From: CAZWRV01 sp964636325
Lineage (GTDB): Bacteria > Verrucomicrobiota > Lentisphaeria > Victivallales > GWF2-50-93
Assembly (NCBI GenBank): GCA_964636325.1
Contig: CAZWRV010000017.1
Coordinates: 14,966 to 78,965 of the forward strand
Direction: 5' to 3'
Length of the DNA stretch: 64,000 nt
This document shows, in pieces, positions 42,301 through 50,969 of the stretch. A program made the translations under genes and the position numbers. How positions within the stretch are numbered: the first letter of the stretch is position 1; each line of letters starts with the position of its first letter. The notes beneath the pieces were generated by a model. That model was not told where the DNA came from. It did not search any database and was given only the letters and a program-made list of their open reading frames with translations.

Positions 42301-42657
42301 GGCATTTACCGCACATTGGTTTTCGCAAATGAGCGGGGCCGCGATGTCCGTCTCCAATCGATAGGATCGAGCGGAATTAAGATAGTGACTCCGGAATATA
42401 CCGACTACGTCTTCATGCACGATGATCTCGTCGACGAGGTTGCCGGGGATATCAGATTCAAAGGCAGAGTCGGAATGATGCGCCGGAGGGCGGACGGAAG
42501 CGTAATGGCATTAGTTCCTGACGGCGATCTGATCGCAGCGTTCGGAACTGCGCTGGAAGGCCGCGGCCCGTGGTCTTTCAACCTCGACGGCTCAGGCAGG
42601 ATTGTTACGCACGGCGGTCCCCCGAGAGGCATAGGAAAAACTCCTGCAACAACATAA
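39391..42657 (+). CDS. heparinase II/III-like polysaccharide lyase family protein
   Basis: 1088 residues. An N-terminal beta-rich part (1-370) is followed by an alpha/alpha-toroid (about 375-700; GMLMAYELLRRDGAMSDGQV, AYCGKSGAWEESINYALYTF) and a C-terminal beta-sandwich (740-1060; FNWYAKGTPFCMEYGTYT, VRKMLFIKPDYIVLFDRV). This is the layout of heparinase II/III and alginate-type lyases, which split uronate-containing chains by beta-elimination. The Tyr/His pairs needed are plausible (ESINYALYTFSYF, SVGGAHNVVEI) but not proven. There is no signal peptide. Two microrepeat insertions add ~20 (302-323) and ~25 (702-727) residues in frame, the second right at the domain border. A family-level lyase call is likely; the substrate is unknown. 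Confidence 0.7.
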   Translation: MKKIVLKSPLFTGWTDQYVRLPLDKVEPLDLKIDGVPSPFQFTGDGAEILVRLGFSEDQIRTLEFGPAADGSSATDLSRKDIPLGKTALVGVPGRELRVRASAPFFGFADFAMSSRIHCETAFEGAALARINDGPLFTDYELQYRFAENRRYLLKFRCYKQDPYVEVGETFSLRMNAELVWTVNPEKKFTHIISRDSFEGETQPTVEPLGEEHPRDVLCRLQMPPLSDYFIPNNRGWFAFFDSRDEAAGMLGILGLYGAEWEEPVANMPEIFDRKGTVEWHASLASGRRFWLLYSGPVEKGYRCQVSGASEDKLKPETRNLKPSSDTRFVFHRLHAEFNALRLDEHFDLSGDGIFDASCASSPGIFAAGDFHAAALERLKVYPCLARNLHDPDQWMKKNGLMHNASLRYLLEPTNENAASLYGFLDSRFEKWVRQFQGYRSGQHDYSKSVIGFSRYLRGMLMAYELLRRDGAMSDGQVRRMNSYFAFAARRILDEGRWPHSRTWKHPDHPESSRDFYAYGGEHRPDRLVWTNCLPNFQSDPLCGLAHISAMFRDHPDAKFWLRFALDDIDRQLDAYCGKSGAWEESINYALYTFSYFIITFKPVKERWGIDYFNDERVRRFAGWLCRFFGPFDKRFNAYTWPAIGNSVLPQNQGEYLLCYASEMAEGDPLREESLAVWEKTAPLCRPSEHYPLVMAAMAPLKMPDARCQVPGKARSNLKPETRNLKPLSSEVMDEVGVAMRHRHTEADESYLFQKIGFAKDHYEADETAFNWYAKGTPFCMEYGTYTSEASVGGAHNVVEIPDEDALRRGYLAAQLLTDAVDYTHCEVPVTLKLLWGKVRSFAEVENKDGKIDRRKTPYFYIGDKNPVGPKAWKVRKMLFIKPDYIVLFDRVYGQVPHRYNLHFTGTDIRREGQRITGKGRFDLDLLAFVQHPAEFDMELGELIPNVHSGCDQDRRNHSQNYLRIYNTRDGIYRTLVFANERGRDVRLQSIGSSGIKIVTPEYTDYVFMHDDLVDEVAGDIRFKGRVGMMRRRADGSVMALVPDGDLIAAFGTALEGRGPWSFNLDGSGRIVTHGGPPRGIGKTPATT
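40297..40359. repeat. hairpin-forming GAAACCTGAAACCC microrepeat, in frame (copy A)
   Basis: First arm AGGTGTCAGGTTTCAGGTGCC; second arm TGAAACCTGAAACCCGAAAC with CTGAAACCT following, with AGTGAAGATAAGC between them. The arms pair over about 18 bases. The insert encodes CQVSGASEDKLKPETRNLKP. Confidence 0.75.
41499..41572. repeat. hairpin-forming GAAACCTGAAACCC microrepeat, in frame (copy B)
   Basis: Arms ATGCCAGGTGTCAGGTGCCA and CTGAAACCTGAAACCCGAAA (then CCTGAAACCT), separated by about 20 bases. It encodes DARCQVPGKARSNLKPETRN then LKP. The second arm is identical in sequence to that of the copy at 40297 in the same gene. Confidence 0.75.
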
Positions 42658-42676
42658 GACGAGGAGGAGGCGAGCA

Positions 42677-43579
42677 ATGTCGGACAAACTGGCATCAGTG
42701 GAGGGAAGGCATCCGCATATCTGTCCGGCGATGAAGCCGGAACGCTGCAGGAAGCTGCGTCCGCGCTCGGCATGCAAGGCGGCCTTCACGCTCATCGAAC
42801 TCTTAATCGTCATAGCCATTATAACCATCCTCATGGCGATGCTGCTGCCGGCGCTGCAGAAGGCGAAGAAGATTGTCCGCCTGGGTGTATGCGCAAGCCA
42901 GCTGCGCCAGCACGGGGTAGCCCACGCTTCTTATGCCGGGGACTTCGACGGACATAATCCTAACTGGGGCGGACCGAATGATTACTGGGGGACGCGCGAT
43001 CCGTCCAGCACATACATGAACATAAATTGGCTTGACTCCGACGTGCTGAAATCCTACAAGGATTACTTGGCCACTAACAACGTTTCCTTCTTCCGGTGCC
43101 CGGTTCCGACGCTCTTCCCATATGCTCCAATCATCCCTGCCGGGGCGCACGACATAAAATGGCACGCGGACGGCGTGGCCTATGCGTTCCTGACCGGGCG
43201 CAAGATGAACGATCCCGTATATCCGTCCTACAATCACGACAGCCGCAACAGCCGCAATGATCCGCGCGAAATCATAATGCTGGACTGGCTTTCGAAAAAC
43301 ACCATTTACGATGGAGAAAACACCACGTACGGCACCATGTGGAGCAGGGCGATCCCTTACTACAATCCGCATGACAGCAGCACATGCACCGTCAGCCGCA
43401 GGGGCTCGGCCCATCAGCTTCTTGCGGACGGAGGCATTGTGAAGATACAGTTCGCCAAATGCCTGCAGCTCCGGGTGAACCTCGCCTGGGTTCCTGCATA
43501 CGCCGGCGCGGTACTCAAGCAGGTGCCATCTTCCCCAGGCAACGGCCCGTACTACGTGTGGGACGGCGTCGGGCAGTAG
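42677..43579 (+). CDS. prepilin-like protein (pseudopilin)
   Basis: 300 residues. The leader is unusually long (about 36 residues, ending RPRSACKAA) before FTLIELLIVIAIITILMAML; Ala stands before the cleavage point. The C-terminal motif is SAHQLLADGGIVKIQ. The mature domain is Asn/Trp/Tyr-rich (NWGGPNDYWGTRD). GGAGG precedes ATG 42677. It is 19 bases after the heparinase-like gene, so the pairing of enzyme and pseudopilin within one transcript is clear. It may present or secrete the neighbouring proteins, but this is inferred. Confidence 0.85.
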   Translation: MSDKLASVEGRHPHICPAMKPERCRKLRPRSACKAAFTLIELLIVIAIITILMAMLLPALQKAKKIVRLGVCASQLRQHGVAHASYAGDFDGHNPNWGGPNDYWGTRDPSSTYMNINWLDSDVLKSYKDYLATNNVSFFRCPVPTLFPYAPIIPAGAHDIKWHADGVAYAFLTGRKMNDPVYPSYNHDSRNSRNDPREIIMLDWLSKNTIYDGENTTYGTMWSRAIPYYNPHDSSTCTVSRRGSAHQLLADGGIVKIQFAKCLQLRVNLAWVPAYAGAVLKQVPSSPGNGPYYVWDGVGQ

Positions 43580-43669
43580 CGCCAAGTGGCGCTTGGGAAA
43601 GAAGATCAAAGGGAAATTTACACAGTTAAGGATATTGGACGCAAAGCAATAATCGGCAGGAGCAGAAGG

Positions 43670-45559
43670 ATGAAGAGCCTTATCGAGAAATCGGCCATGC
43701 GCATGGCTTATGTGATGGCATTGGCGGCCGCGATGTTTTCATCATCGGGCAATACGTCGGCGGTGGAAGCTGACAAGGCCGGGAAAGACTACGGCAGGGA
43801 CAACCCATATATTTCCGGGCGGGTGATACACCTCGGCAATGCAAACGGGGCATGGTGGAAGGCCATGTTCAAGGAAGAACGCGGTGCAAGATACGCATAT
43901 CCGCTGTGGAAGGAGGAGCAGCTCCGGCAGTATGTTGAGATGCTGCATGCGTTCGGCTTCAACGGCATCGAGGTCTGGGCATTGGACTGGGAAGGTCTGC
44001 GTTACGAGGAGGCCGCAGTCACCCTGTGCAAGGCGGCGCGTGAGCTTGGCATGGATACGCAGCTTTTCATGTGGGGCGCCTGCGGCGGGATCGCCCCGGA
44101 CGGCGGAATATCATACAAAGTCATGGACTGGCACAAGCCGGAGGAACGCGCCGCCGTCGAACGTTTCTACGACAGGCACCTTTTCATGGCCCCCTATCTG
44201 ACCCGCGTTGTCACCCTCTGGGCTGATCCTGGACAGGGCACATGTCCTGAATGCACCATCGAAACTGCCGTAGAGCGGCATAATTCCATCGCCGGAAGGT
44301 TCAGGGCGAAGAATCCGGACATCCAGTTTTTCTTCAGCACGTGGTTCGTCGGCGAGAAGTCGTGGCCGCAATACGCAGGCGCTGAAAGGCTTGCCGCGAA
44401 TGAGAAGCTTGACAAGGCCTCCGGAATCGCCCTTCCCAATGCGAAGGACATTCCGGCCGTAGTCCGTTCAGGGCGTCCGGCAGGGATCTGGAGCTGGTAC
44501 ACTACGGATGTCGAAATCGTGCCCCGCATGAGCGTGATTTTAAACAGGACCACCTTCAGGCTGCCCTCTGATTCACGCGACAAGCTCTCCTGGTTCAGCG
44601 TGGAAGACGAGTGCCAGGGGCTCAACATACAAAACCTCTTTCTGGCTGGGAGCCTGATGCAGAACCCCTGGGCCGACGCGGAGAAACTGCTTTCGGAGTT
44701 CGTCCATGCATATGTCGGGAAAGAAGCCGCTCCGGCGGTTCTGGAAGCATTGACGCTCGTGGAGCGCTACAACAACAGCCTCCAGCTTAGATATCCTGCC
44801 GCCCCGGAAGAGAAAGCGGCAATCGAGCAGGCGCTCGCCCGACTCCAGAGCCTCTCCCTCAATCCGGATCATAAGCCGCCTTGGCCCGCGCCTCTCTCCC
44901 CCGGACAGTATGTCGCCGAGATCAGGGGCCGCCTCAGCGCAATGCTGGAGTGGACGAATTTTCAGGAGGCTTTGGGCCGGCTGGAAAAAATGCAAAAGGA
45001 CGGCGTTGACGCCGCCGCGATCCAAGAGACCTTGGACAGGCTCCCGCAGGTCCACGACGACCAGTCGGCGGCCGCCAGCCCGGAATTCTGGCATTTCCGC
45101 GAGCTGTCCCCCACGTTGAAGAAGCGCTTCCTGGAGTTCCCGCTGCTCACAGAGCAGTGCGAAGGCTGCAACAAATTCTGGAGCGCATCCTCCATGCTTG
45201 ACGGAAAGGCAACGACCGGATGGTGCTCAAAGGAGGGCGCCAAGCCGCCTTTCGATTTCATCATCGACTATGGCAGAACTCTTGACGCCGACGCTGTTGT
45301 CCTTGATAATTCCTGCCAGGAGGACAAGTATCCGGGAATTTCCGCCAGGGAACTGTCCGTATATGGCGGAACGGAAAGTCCCCACAAGTGCGAAGACCTG
45401 ATCGGAAACTTCGAGCTGCAGAAGGGCATGCCCGGCCAGCGCTTCACATTCGCTCCCCGCAAAGTCCGTTTCATCCGCCTGACAATCCACTCGAACTGGG
45501 GCAATGAGAATTATACCGAACTTATGGACTTCAAGCTGTCTGAGGCGGGAAAAAAATGA
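43670..45559 (+). CDS. secreted TIM-barrel-like protein with C-terminal discoidin (F5/8C) domain
   Basis: 629 residues. The signal peptide (AYVMALAAAMFSSSGNTSA) ends before VEA. Residues ~45-350 look like a glycosidase-type barrel: AFGFNGIEVWALDWEGLRYE, RVVTLWADPGQGTCPECT, FFFSTWFVGE and GIWSWYTTDVE. Asp/Glu residues at strand ends are plausible catalytic groups, but no known GH family is recognised. The last ~150 residues match the discoidin fold (WSASSMLDGKATTGWCS, VRFIRLTIHSNWGNENYTEL), a sugar-binding module. I chose ATG 43670 for its signal peptide. The stop overlaps the next gene as ATGA, so it is translated together with the second giant protein. Confidence 0.65.
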   Translation: MKSLIEKSAMRMAYVMALAAAMFSSSGNTSAVEADKAGKDYGRDNPYISGRVIHLGNANGAWWKAMFKEERGARYAYPLWKEEQLRQYVEMLHAFGFNGIEVWALDWEGLRYEEAAVTLCKAARELGMDTQLFMWGACGGIAPDGGISYKVMDWHKPEERAAVERFYDRHLFMAPYLTRVVTLWADPGQGTCPECTIETAVERHNSIAGRFRAKNPDIQFFFSTWFVGEKSWPQYAGAERLAANEKLDKASGIALPNAKDIPAVVRSGRPAGIWSWYTTDVEIVPRMSVILNRTTFRLPSDSRDKLSWFSVEDECQGLNIQNLFLAGSLMQNPWADAEKLLSEFVHAYVGKEAAPAVLEALTLVERYNNSLQLRYPAAPEEKAAIEQALARLQSLSLNPDHKPPWPAPLSPGQYVAEIRGRLSAMLEWTNFQEALGRLEKMQKDGVDAAAIQETLDRLPQVHDDQSAAASPEFWHFRELSPTLKKRFLEFPLLTEQCEGCNKFWSASSMLDGKATTGWCSKEGAKPPFDFIIDYGRTLDADAVVLDNSCQEDKYPGISARELSVYGGTESPHKCEDLIGNFELQKGMPGQRFTFAPRKVRFIRLTIHSNWGNENYTELMDFKLSEAGKK

Positions 45560-48500
45560 GAAATCTCCTTTTTACGGGCAGGTCCGGCGCATGCGCGCTG
45601 ATTTTCCTGATGGCCGCATCCACAAGGATACTGGGCGGCGACACCTTCACGTCGGCCATCTCGGAGGACGACTTGGATGTAGCCGCCTGCGCGGCATATG
45701 CGGACGGCAAGCCTGCCGAACTTGACGTAGAACTGATGCTGAACGTGATGGGGCTGAGGGATTCCCGTAATCCGAACAATGGATGGTCGGCCGGCTCCGT
45801 CGAGACCGGAGACATGAAGGGGAATGTCTTCCGCTACAAAGTCGCTTTCAAGCGGCCGATCCCTGTGGGCAGCCTGCTCTTCTCGACACAGGAGGCTGCC
45901 GCCCTGAAGGACGACGGAAGATATCCGGGCGATCCGGAGCGTCCGGAAGACTGGCTGCCCTTGGACATTCCGCCTTTTCAATCCAAGGTGAAACTGGTGA
46001 CTTTCGATCCGGGATTCAGAACCCGCGCATTTCTTTTCACCGACAAATTGAAGGGCAGAGGCCGGTCCTCCCTGGCGCCTCTGCGATTTTTTGGACGCCG
46101 CCTGCACAACATTGCTCCGGACGCGTCGGCCGCGGCCAGCCGCGAATATGACGCGCCTGAAATCTTCGGGGGGAAGCTTTTCTCCGCCGCAGATCTGGTG
46201 AAAGGCCGAGGCAAGTGGATCAGCGCCGGCAAGAACGCCGAAGGCAACATAAACGCGCCGCCGATATCCGACCTGGAACCGGCATGGCTGTCACTTTCCT
46301 GGCCGCGCCAGATCAGCGTCGCGGGCGTATGGATGGAGGATAATTTCACCCGTATCCGCCTCGATTTGTATTGCGGTCCGGATAACATCAATCCGCTTGT
46401 CGCCATGGAAAAGGAGTGGAAGCCCATCGGGGAAGGGCGCGTAGCATCCGCGCTTCGGAACGGACGCTGGCTCGAATTCAAGGAACCGACGGACGTCAGG
46501 GCCTTACGCCTCTTCACGGACAAGGTCACGGATGCGCGGGGAAATCCGCTCAGGTCCGCGGAAATCGGCGCCCTGGTTGTCTTCTCAGACCTTGGCGAAG
46601 CTCCGGCGCCGTCAGTCGCAGACGACACTTCCCGTCCGCCATATCATATCGACGTGGAAGTTCCCGGAGACGGCATGCTGACTGTCTCGCTGGACGATCT
46701 CAACGGCGCCCGCGTCCGGAACCTGATCGCGAGGGAGGAAGTGAAAGGTGGAACTAATCGGATACCATGGGACTTGCGCGACGATTCAGGCGGCATCATC
46801 CCCCCGGGCAGATACAATTGGAAGGCCATATGGCACCCCGGCCTCCGCCTCCTATACCAGTTCACGGTCTATCCGAACATCTCGCAGCTTCATCCCGAAA
46901 ATACCCCCTGGAGGAACGGCATGGGCGGCTCCGGAGGATGGCTCGCAGACCACTCCCCGCCATACGGCGTCTGCGCCTCCGGCGACCGAGTATATGTTGG
47001 CGCTCCATGCCCAGAGGCCGGCGACGGATTCGCGGCCTGCGACATATCTGGGCGGAAGCTGTGGAGCATATTCCAGTTCGGGCCGGCCTGCGGAGCCAGG
47101 CGCATCGCGGCCGACGGCGGCCGCGTGTTCGTCGAGAAGATGGGCACGGCCTACGACGACAAGGGCGTCGAGCATGTCTGGCTCGTTGACGCCGAAAAAC
47201 GTGTCTTCAAGGATTTTATAAAGCGGCGCGGCGACGAAAAGCGCAAGGTCGGAATCGTCGGCATGGCGGCAGGCGGAAACCGCCTGTATCTGGCGATCAG
47301 GGCGGCCGAGGACTTCTTTGCCGGCGCTACAGGGGAGGCCGCCGTGGACATCGCCAGATGCATTCCGGGATACAAGGAGAAAAGGCCCGCTAAAAAAAAC
47401 GGAGAGATTGTCCCTGACCCCCGCGACGACTTCCTGCGCCTTTTCCGACTCAAGGGGGATCCGCCCGGTTACGGGAAAGATCACGGGCTCACATATCTCG
47501 AGTCCACTCTCGGCCCCCAGCGCCGCCAGAGCATAGTGCTGGCCTTCAAGGAGCCGGTCAGTATTGGATGCTGCATCTTGCCGGTTCCGCAGGATGCGCC
47601 ATACAAGGTCAAGCTAAGCTTCTTGAATCCGGATGCGGCTTATCCGCCCAATCCGGAAAGAACCGGCGATTGGACGGACTTCGAAAAACAGGCCGAACTC
47701 CCCTGGGACATCGCCGTCGCCCCGCCAAACTGCTCGACAAGGGCCCTTCTCATATCCTTCATAAAGGGCGATGGGGATGAGCTTTCCAACATGATGGAAG
47801 AACAAGGCCGGCCTGCGGAAGAAGGCGGACGGGAGCTTGGCATGACAGAAGCCAAGGAGGAGAATATTGGATCTGGCGTAGACGCCAAGGCGTGGATGGG
47901 CCGTATCGAAGGGATGAAGATTCTCCGCCGCCGCTTCACAAATTCGTACAAGGCCGCCAAAGTCTCGGTCAGCTCTGGCAAGGTTGACAAGGACGGAGTA
48001 TGGGTCGCAGAACGCAAAGAACCTCTATCAGCCGAGAATCCGGAATACTTCATGATGGAATGGGATGAGGCGCGGCCGCTCAGGGGGCTGGCGATCAAGG
48101 AGATAGACTGCAGCCTCGCCGAGGTTGATGTGTGGATCGGTGCCGACGGACAGGCCTTGGACATGAAAGGAGACATAGGCTGGGAAAAGGTCGGAAGCTA
48201 CATCCCCCGCCGCCGCATGAACCATCCCAATTTCGGCGGCCACAATGCTCACGCCCGCTACATGGACGGCACCGTCGATTTCGGGCGGGAGATTAAAACC
48301 CGCGCCGTCCGCATCCGCGTCATGGAGCAGTGGGCGACCGAGACCTACGAGGGCAGCTGTGCCAGGGATCTTCTCGGCATTGACTTGGCGCGCTGCCGCC
48401 TCTTCGGCGTTGCCCCCCTCCAATATGTCGGCGGCGAAAAAACGTTCGACAGCCTCATGTCAGAACGCCTCGAAGTATGGAAAACGGACGGTCCGCACCC

Positions 48501-50904
48501 GAGCTTGGAAAAGGAACTGCCGCTCCCGGAAGGCGGAGAGCTGGCCCTCGCGCCAGACGGCACCCTCTATGCGGTCTCCGGCAAGATCGTCGGCAAATAC
48601 GACCTCGCCTCTTCAGCAGTCCAGCCGCTGGTCAAGGATCTAGTAAGCCCCCGCTCAATGGCTTTCGATTCCGAAGGATGCCTTTACGTGTTCGATGCCG
48701 CGCCGGAACGCCGGAACATCCGAGTCTACGGGAGGGACGGCACTTTCCTCCGCCGAATCGGCGAGGAGGGAGGCTACAAGCCCGGCCCATGGAACCAGAA
48801 CCGGCTGAACTGCGTGACCGGGCTTGCCGTAGACCGCGAAGGCAAGGTATGGGCCGCCGACAACACATACTGGCCCAAGCGCGTCAGCGTCTGGAACAAG
48901 GACGGCAAGTTCCTGCGCGAATATCTCGGACCGGCCGAATACGGCGGAGGCGGAATGCTGGATCCGTGGGATCGCTCGCGCATGTTCTACGGGCCTCTCG
49001 AGTTCGAGCTCGACTGGGACAACGGAACATCGCGCCTCAAGAGCCTCACTTGGCCGCCGGAGGACGGATGGGCCGCAGGCGACCACCCGATACACCTGAA
49101 CGGCAGGCTATACCTGGCCACCCGCATACGGCCGGCCGGAAACACCATGCCGGTCGGAGCAGTATATATATATGATAATCAGCGTATTAAGCTTTCGGCC
49201 GCCATGGGCTTTGCCGACCAGTGGAAGCCGCTCCAAGCCTGCAAGTTCCAAAAAATGCTTCACGGACGCACCCTGCAGAGCCTTGAGTTCATGTGGTCGG
49301 ACGCCGACGAGGACGGCGAAGTCGAACCTGACGAGGTCAGGCTGGAGGACCGCCGGATATCATCGCTTACACGGTTCAACGACGACCTCTCCGTCCAGGC
49401 TGGGCAGTGGCGCTACTCCGTCAAAAGCTTCCTGCCAGGCGGGACACCGGTCTTTGAAAAGAAGCTGCTTGACCTCCCGCCCCCCTCGAAATCAAGCGGC
49501 GGCGGATATTTCCGGCTCGGAAGCGGAGCTTTCTTCAGCATCGGATGGAAGGCAGGAGAGTTTGACGAATGCCGGGATTCCGCAGGCAAAGTCATTTGGA
49601 GATATCCAAGCCTGGGCGCCGGCGTCGGCCCCAACCGCACGGCAGGCCCATACAGGCCCGACCAGGTCGTATGCGAGTTCGGAGTCATCGGCAATGAGTC
49701 CGCGGCGGCCGGAGACCTGGGCGAATATTTCGTACTGAACAACAACTTGGGGCAATGGAATGTCTGGACTTCGGACGGTCTTCTCGCAAGCCGCATATTC
49801 CGGGACAACCGCGACCCGAGGAGCGTCTTCTGGCAGATGCCGCGGCATGAGCGCGGGATGAACTTGGACAACCTCAGCCAGTTCGAGGAGACCTTCAACG
49901 GATGCTTCGTCAGGATGCGGGACGACGGCCGCTGCTACGCAGTCGCCGGAAAGGCCGAGGCCAGCATAGTCGAGGTTCAGGGCATGAGTGAATTCAGAAG
50001 ATATGCAGGCACGGCCGAAGTCTCCCGAGCCGACCTTGACGAGGCGGGCGAATGGGAGCGCGGACAAGCGAGACGCCGTATCCAGGAAACCGTCCGCGTC
50101 GCCGATGCTTACCGCAGCAACATGCCCATCAAGATCGACGGAATATTGGACGAGTGGGCCGGAATGCCGTCATACCGCATAGGCGACGGCGGTTCCAGAT
50201 TCTTGCTCGCTTATGACAGCAACAGCCTCTATGTCGCGGTTGAAGCTAAAGGAGCCGGGCCGTTCTGCAACGCCGGCGGACGATGGGATATCTGCTTCAA
50301 GAGCGGGGCGGCGATCGATCTGCAGATCGGATCCGACGAAGCTGCGGATCCGGCGCGGCAGGCGCCTGTTGAAGGAGACCGCCGCCTCCTCCTCGCCGCC
50401 GTGGAAGGCGGCCCGCTGGCAGTTCTCTATGACATGATCGTCCCGGGCGTCCCTCAGGACAAAAAGTGGAAAGTCGCATCCCCGACCGGCGAAACCGTAG
50501 TGGATATTGTCTCCAAGATCGACGGCGTCAGAATCGCCGCCCGAAACATCTATGCCGTCCCGTCGGCTGAGGAGGGATTCCAAGGCTACGGCTTCGAGGC
50601 GCAAATCCCCCTCGACGCGCTGGGCGTCAAGCCCTGCGACGGCCTCAGGCTCAAGATGGACATCGGCATCCTTGAGGCCGACAGAGACGGAGGAACGACC
50701 GTCCGGCGCCGCTATTGGGCAAATCCTCTCGTCCAGACCGTTTCCGACATACCATCAGAAGCCCGCATCCAACCCGACATGTGGGGATGGATAAGATTCC
50801 ACGACAAGATAAGAGGGCCTGCCATGATGAAACCAGGGGATATCTCAAACAGCGGAATGTCTCCTGAAGATAAAAAACTCATGGGAGAACTGGATTTGGA
50901 TTGA
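45556..50904 (+). CDS. giant secreted FlgD-propeller-CBM9 protein, copy 2 (longest)
   Basis: 1782 residues, N-terminal signal (GACALIFLMAASTRILGG). The first ~350 residues hold a discoidin-like module (VGSLLFSTQEAAALKDDGRY), repeated later near 660-730 (IGCCILPVPQDAPYKVKLSF). The FlgD-like Ig domain lies near 360-430 (IPWDLRDDSGGIIPPGRY). The NHL-type propeller follows (VTGLAVDREGKVWAADNTYW). The CBM9-like domain is at ~1510-1760 (IKIDGILDEWAG, ending VSDIPSEARIQPDMWG). It has the same domain plan as the proteins at 35467 and 57049, with about 500 extra residues spliced into the propeller region. It is probably surface-exposed. It is coupled to the upstream discoidin gene by ATGA. Confidence 0.8.
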   Translation: MRNLLFTGRSGACALIFLMAASTRILGGDTFTSAISEDDLDVAACAAYADGKPAELDVELMLNVMGLRDSRNPNNGWSAGSVETGDMKGNVFRYKVAFKRPIPVGSLLFSTQEAAALKDDGRYPGDPERPEDWLPLDIPPFQSKVKLVTFDPGFRTRAFLFTDKLKGRGRSSLAPLRFFGRRLHNIAPDASAAASREYDAPEIFGGKLFSAADLVKGRGKWISAGKNAEGNINAPPISDLEPAWLSLSWPRQISVAGVWMEDNFTRIRLDLYCGPDNINPLVAMEKEWKPIGEGRVASALRNGRWLEFKEPTDVRALRLFTDKVTDARGNPLRSAEIGALVVFSDLGEAPAPSVADDTSRPPYHIDVEVPGDGMLTVSLDDLNGARVRNLIAREEVKGGTNRIPWDLRDDSGGIIPPGRYNWKAIWHPGLRLLYQFTVYPNISQLHPENTPWRNGMGGSGGWLADHSPPYGVCASGDRVYVGAPCPEAGDGFAACDISGRKLWSIFQFGPACGARRIAADGGRVFVEKMGTAYDDKGVEHVWLVDAEKRVFKDFIKRRGDEKRKVGIVGMAAGGNRLYLAIRAAEDFFAGATGEAAVDIARCIPGYKEKRPAKKNGEIVPDPRDDFLRLFRLKGDPPGYGKDHGLTYLESTLGPQRRQSIVLAFKEPVSIGCCILPVPQDAPYKVKLSFLNPDAAYPPNPERTGDWTDFEKQAELPWDIAVAPPNCSTRALLISFIKGDGDELSNMMEEQGRPAEEGGRELGMTEAKEENIGSGVDAKAWMGRIEGMKILRRRFTNSYKAAKVSVSSGKVDKDGVWVAERKEPLSAENPEYFMMEWDEARPLRGLAIKEIDCSLAEVDVWIGADGQALDMKGDIGWEKVGSYIPRRRMNHPNFGGHNAHARYMDGTVDFGREIKTRAVRIRVMEQWATETYEGSCARDLLGIDLARCRLFGVAPLQYVGGEKTFDSLMSERLEVWKTDGPHPSLEKELPLPEGGELALAPDGTLYAVSGKIVGKYDLASSAVQPLVKDLVSPRSMAFDSEGCLYVFDAAPERRNIRVYGRDGTFLRRIGEEGGYKPGPWNQNRLNCVTGLAVDREGKVWAADNTYWPKRVSVWNKDGKFLREYLGPAEYGGGGMLDPWDRSRMFYGPLEFELDWDNGTSRLKSLTWPPEDGWAAGDHPIHLNGRLYLATRIRPAGNTMPVGAVYIYDNQRIKLSAAMGFADQWKPLQACKFQKMLHGRTLQSLEFMWSDADEDGEVEPDEVRLEDRRISSLTRFNDDLSVQAGQWRYSVKSFLPGGTPVFEKKLLDLPPPSKSSGGGYFRLGSGAFFSIGWKAGEFDECRDSAGKVIWRYPSLGAGVGPNRTAGPYRPDQVVCEFGVIGNESAAAGDLGEYFVLNNNLGQWNVWTSDGLLASRIFRDNRDPRSVFWQMPRHERGMNLDNLSQFEETFNGCFVRMRDDGRCYAVAGKAEASIVEVQGMSEFRRYAGTAEVSRADLDEAGEWERGQARRRIQETVRVADAYRSNMPIKIDGILDEWAGMPSYRIGDGGSRFLLAYDSNSLYVAVEAKGAGPFCNAGGRWDICFKSGAAIDLQIGSDEAADPARQAPVEGDRRLLLAAVEGGPLAVLYDMIVPGVPQDKKWKVASPTGETVVDIVSKIDGVRIAARNIYAVPSAEEGFQGYGFEAQIPLDALGVKPCDGLRLKMDIGILEADRDGGTTVRRRYWANPLVQTVSDIPSEARIQPDMWGWIRFHDKIRGPAMMKPGDISNSGMSPEDKKLMGELDLD

Positions 50905-50969
50905 TGTGGCATTCTGCAACTCTTAACTTGAACTGGAGGTTGCGGATCGATGATAAATAATAGACAGGG

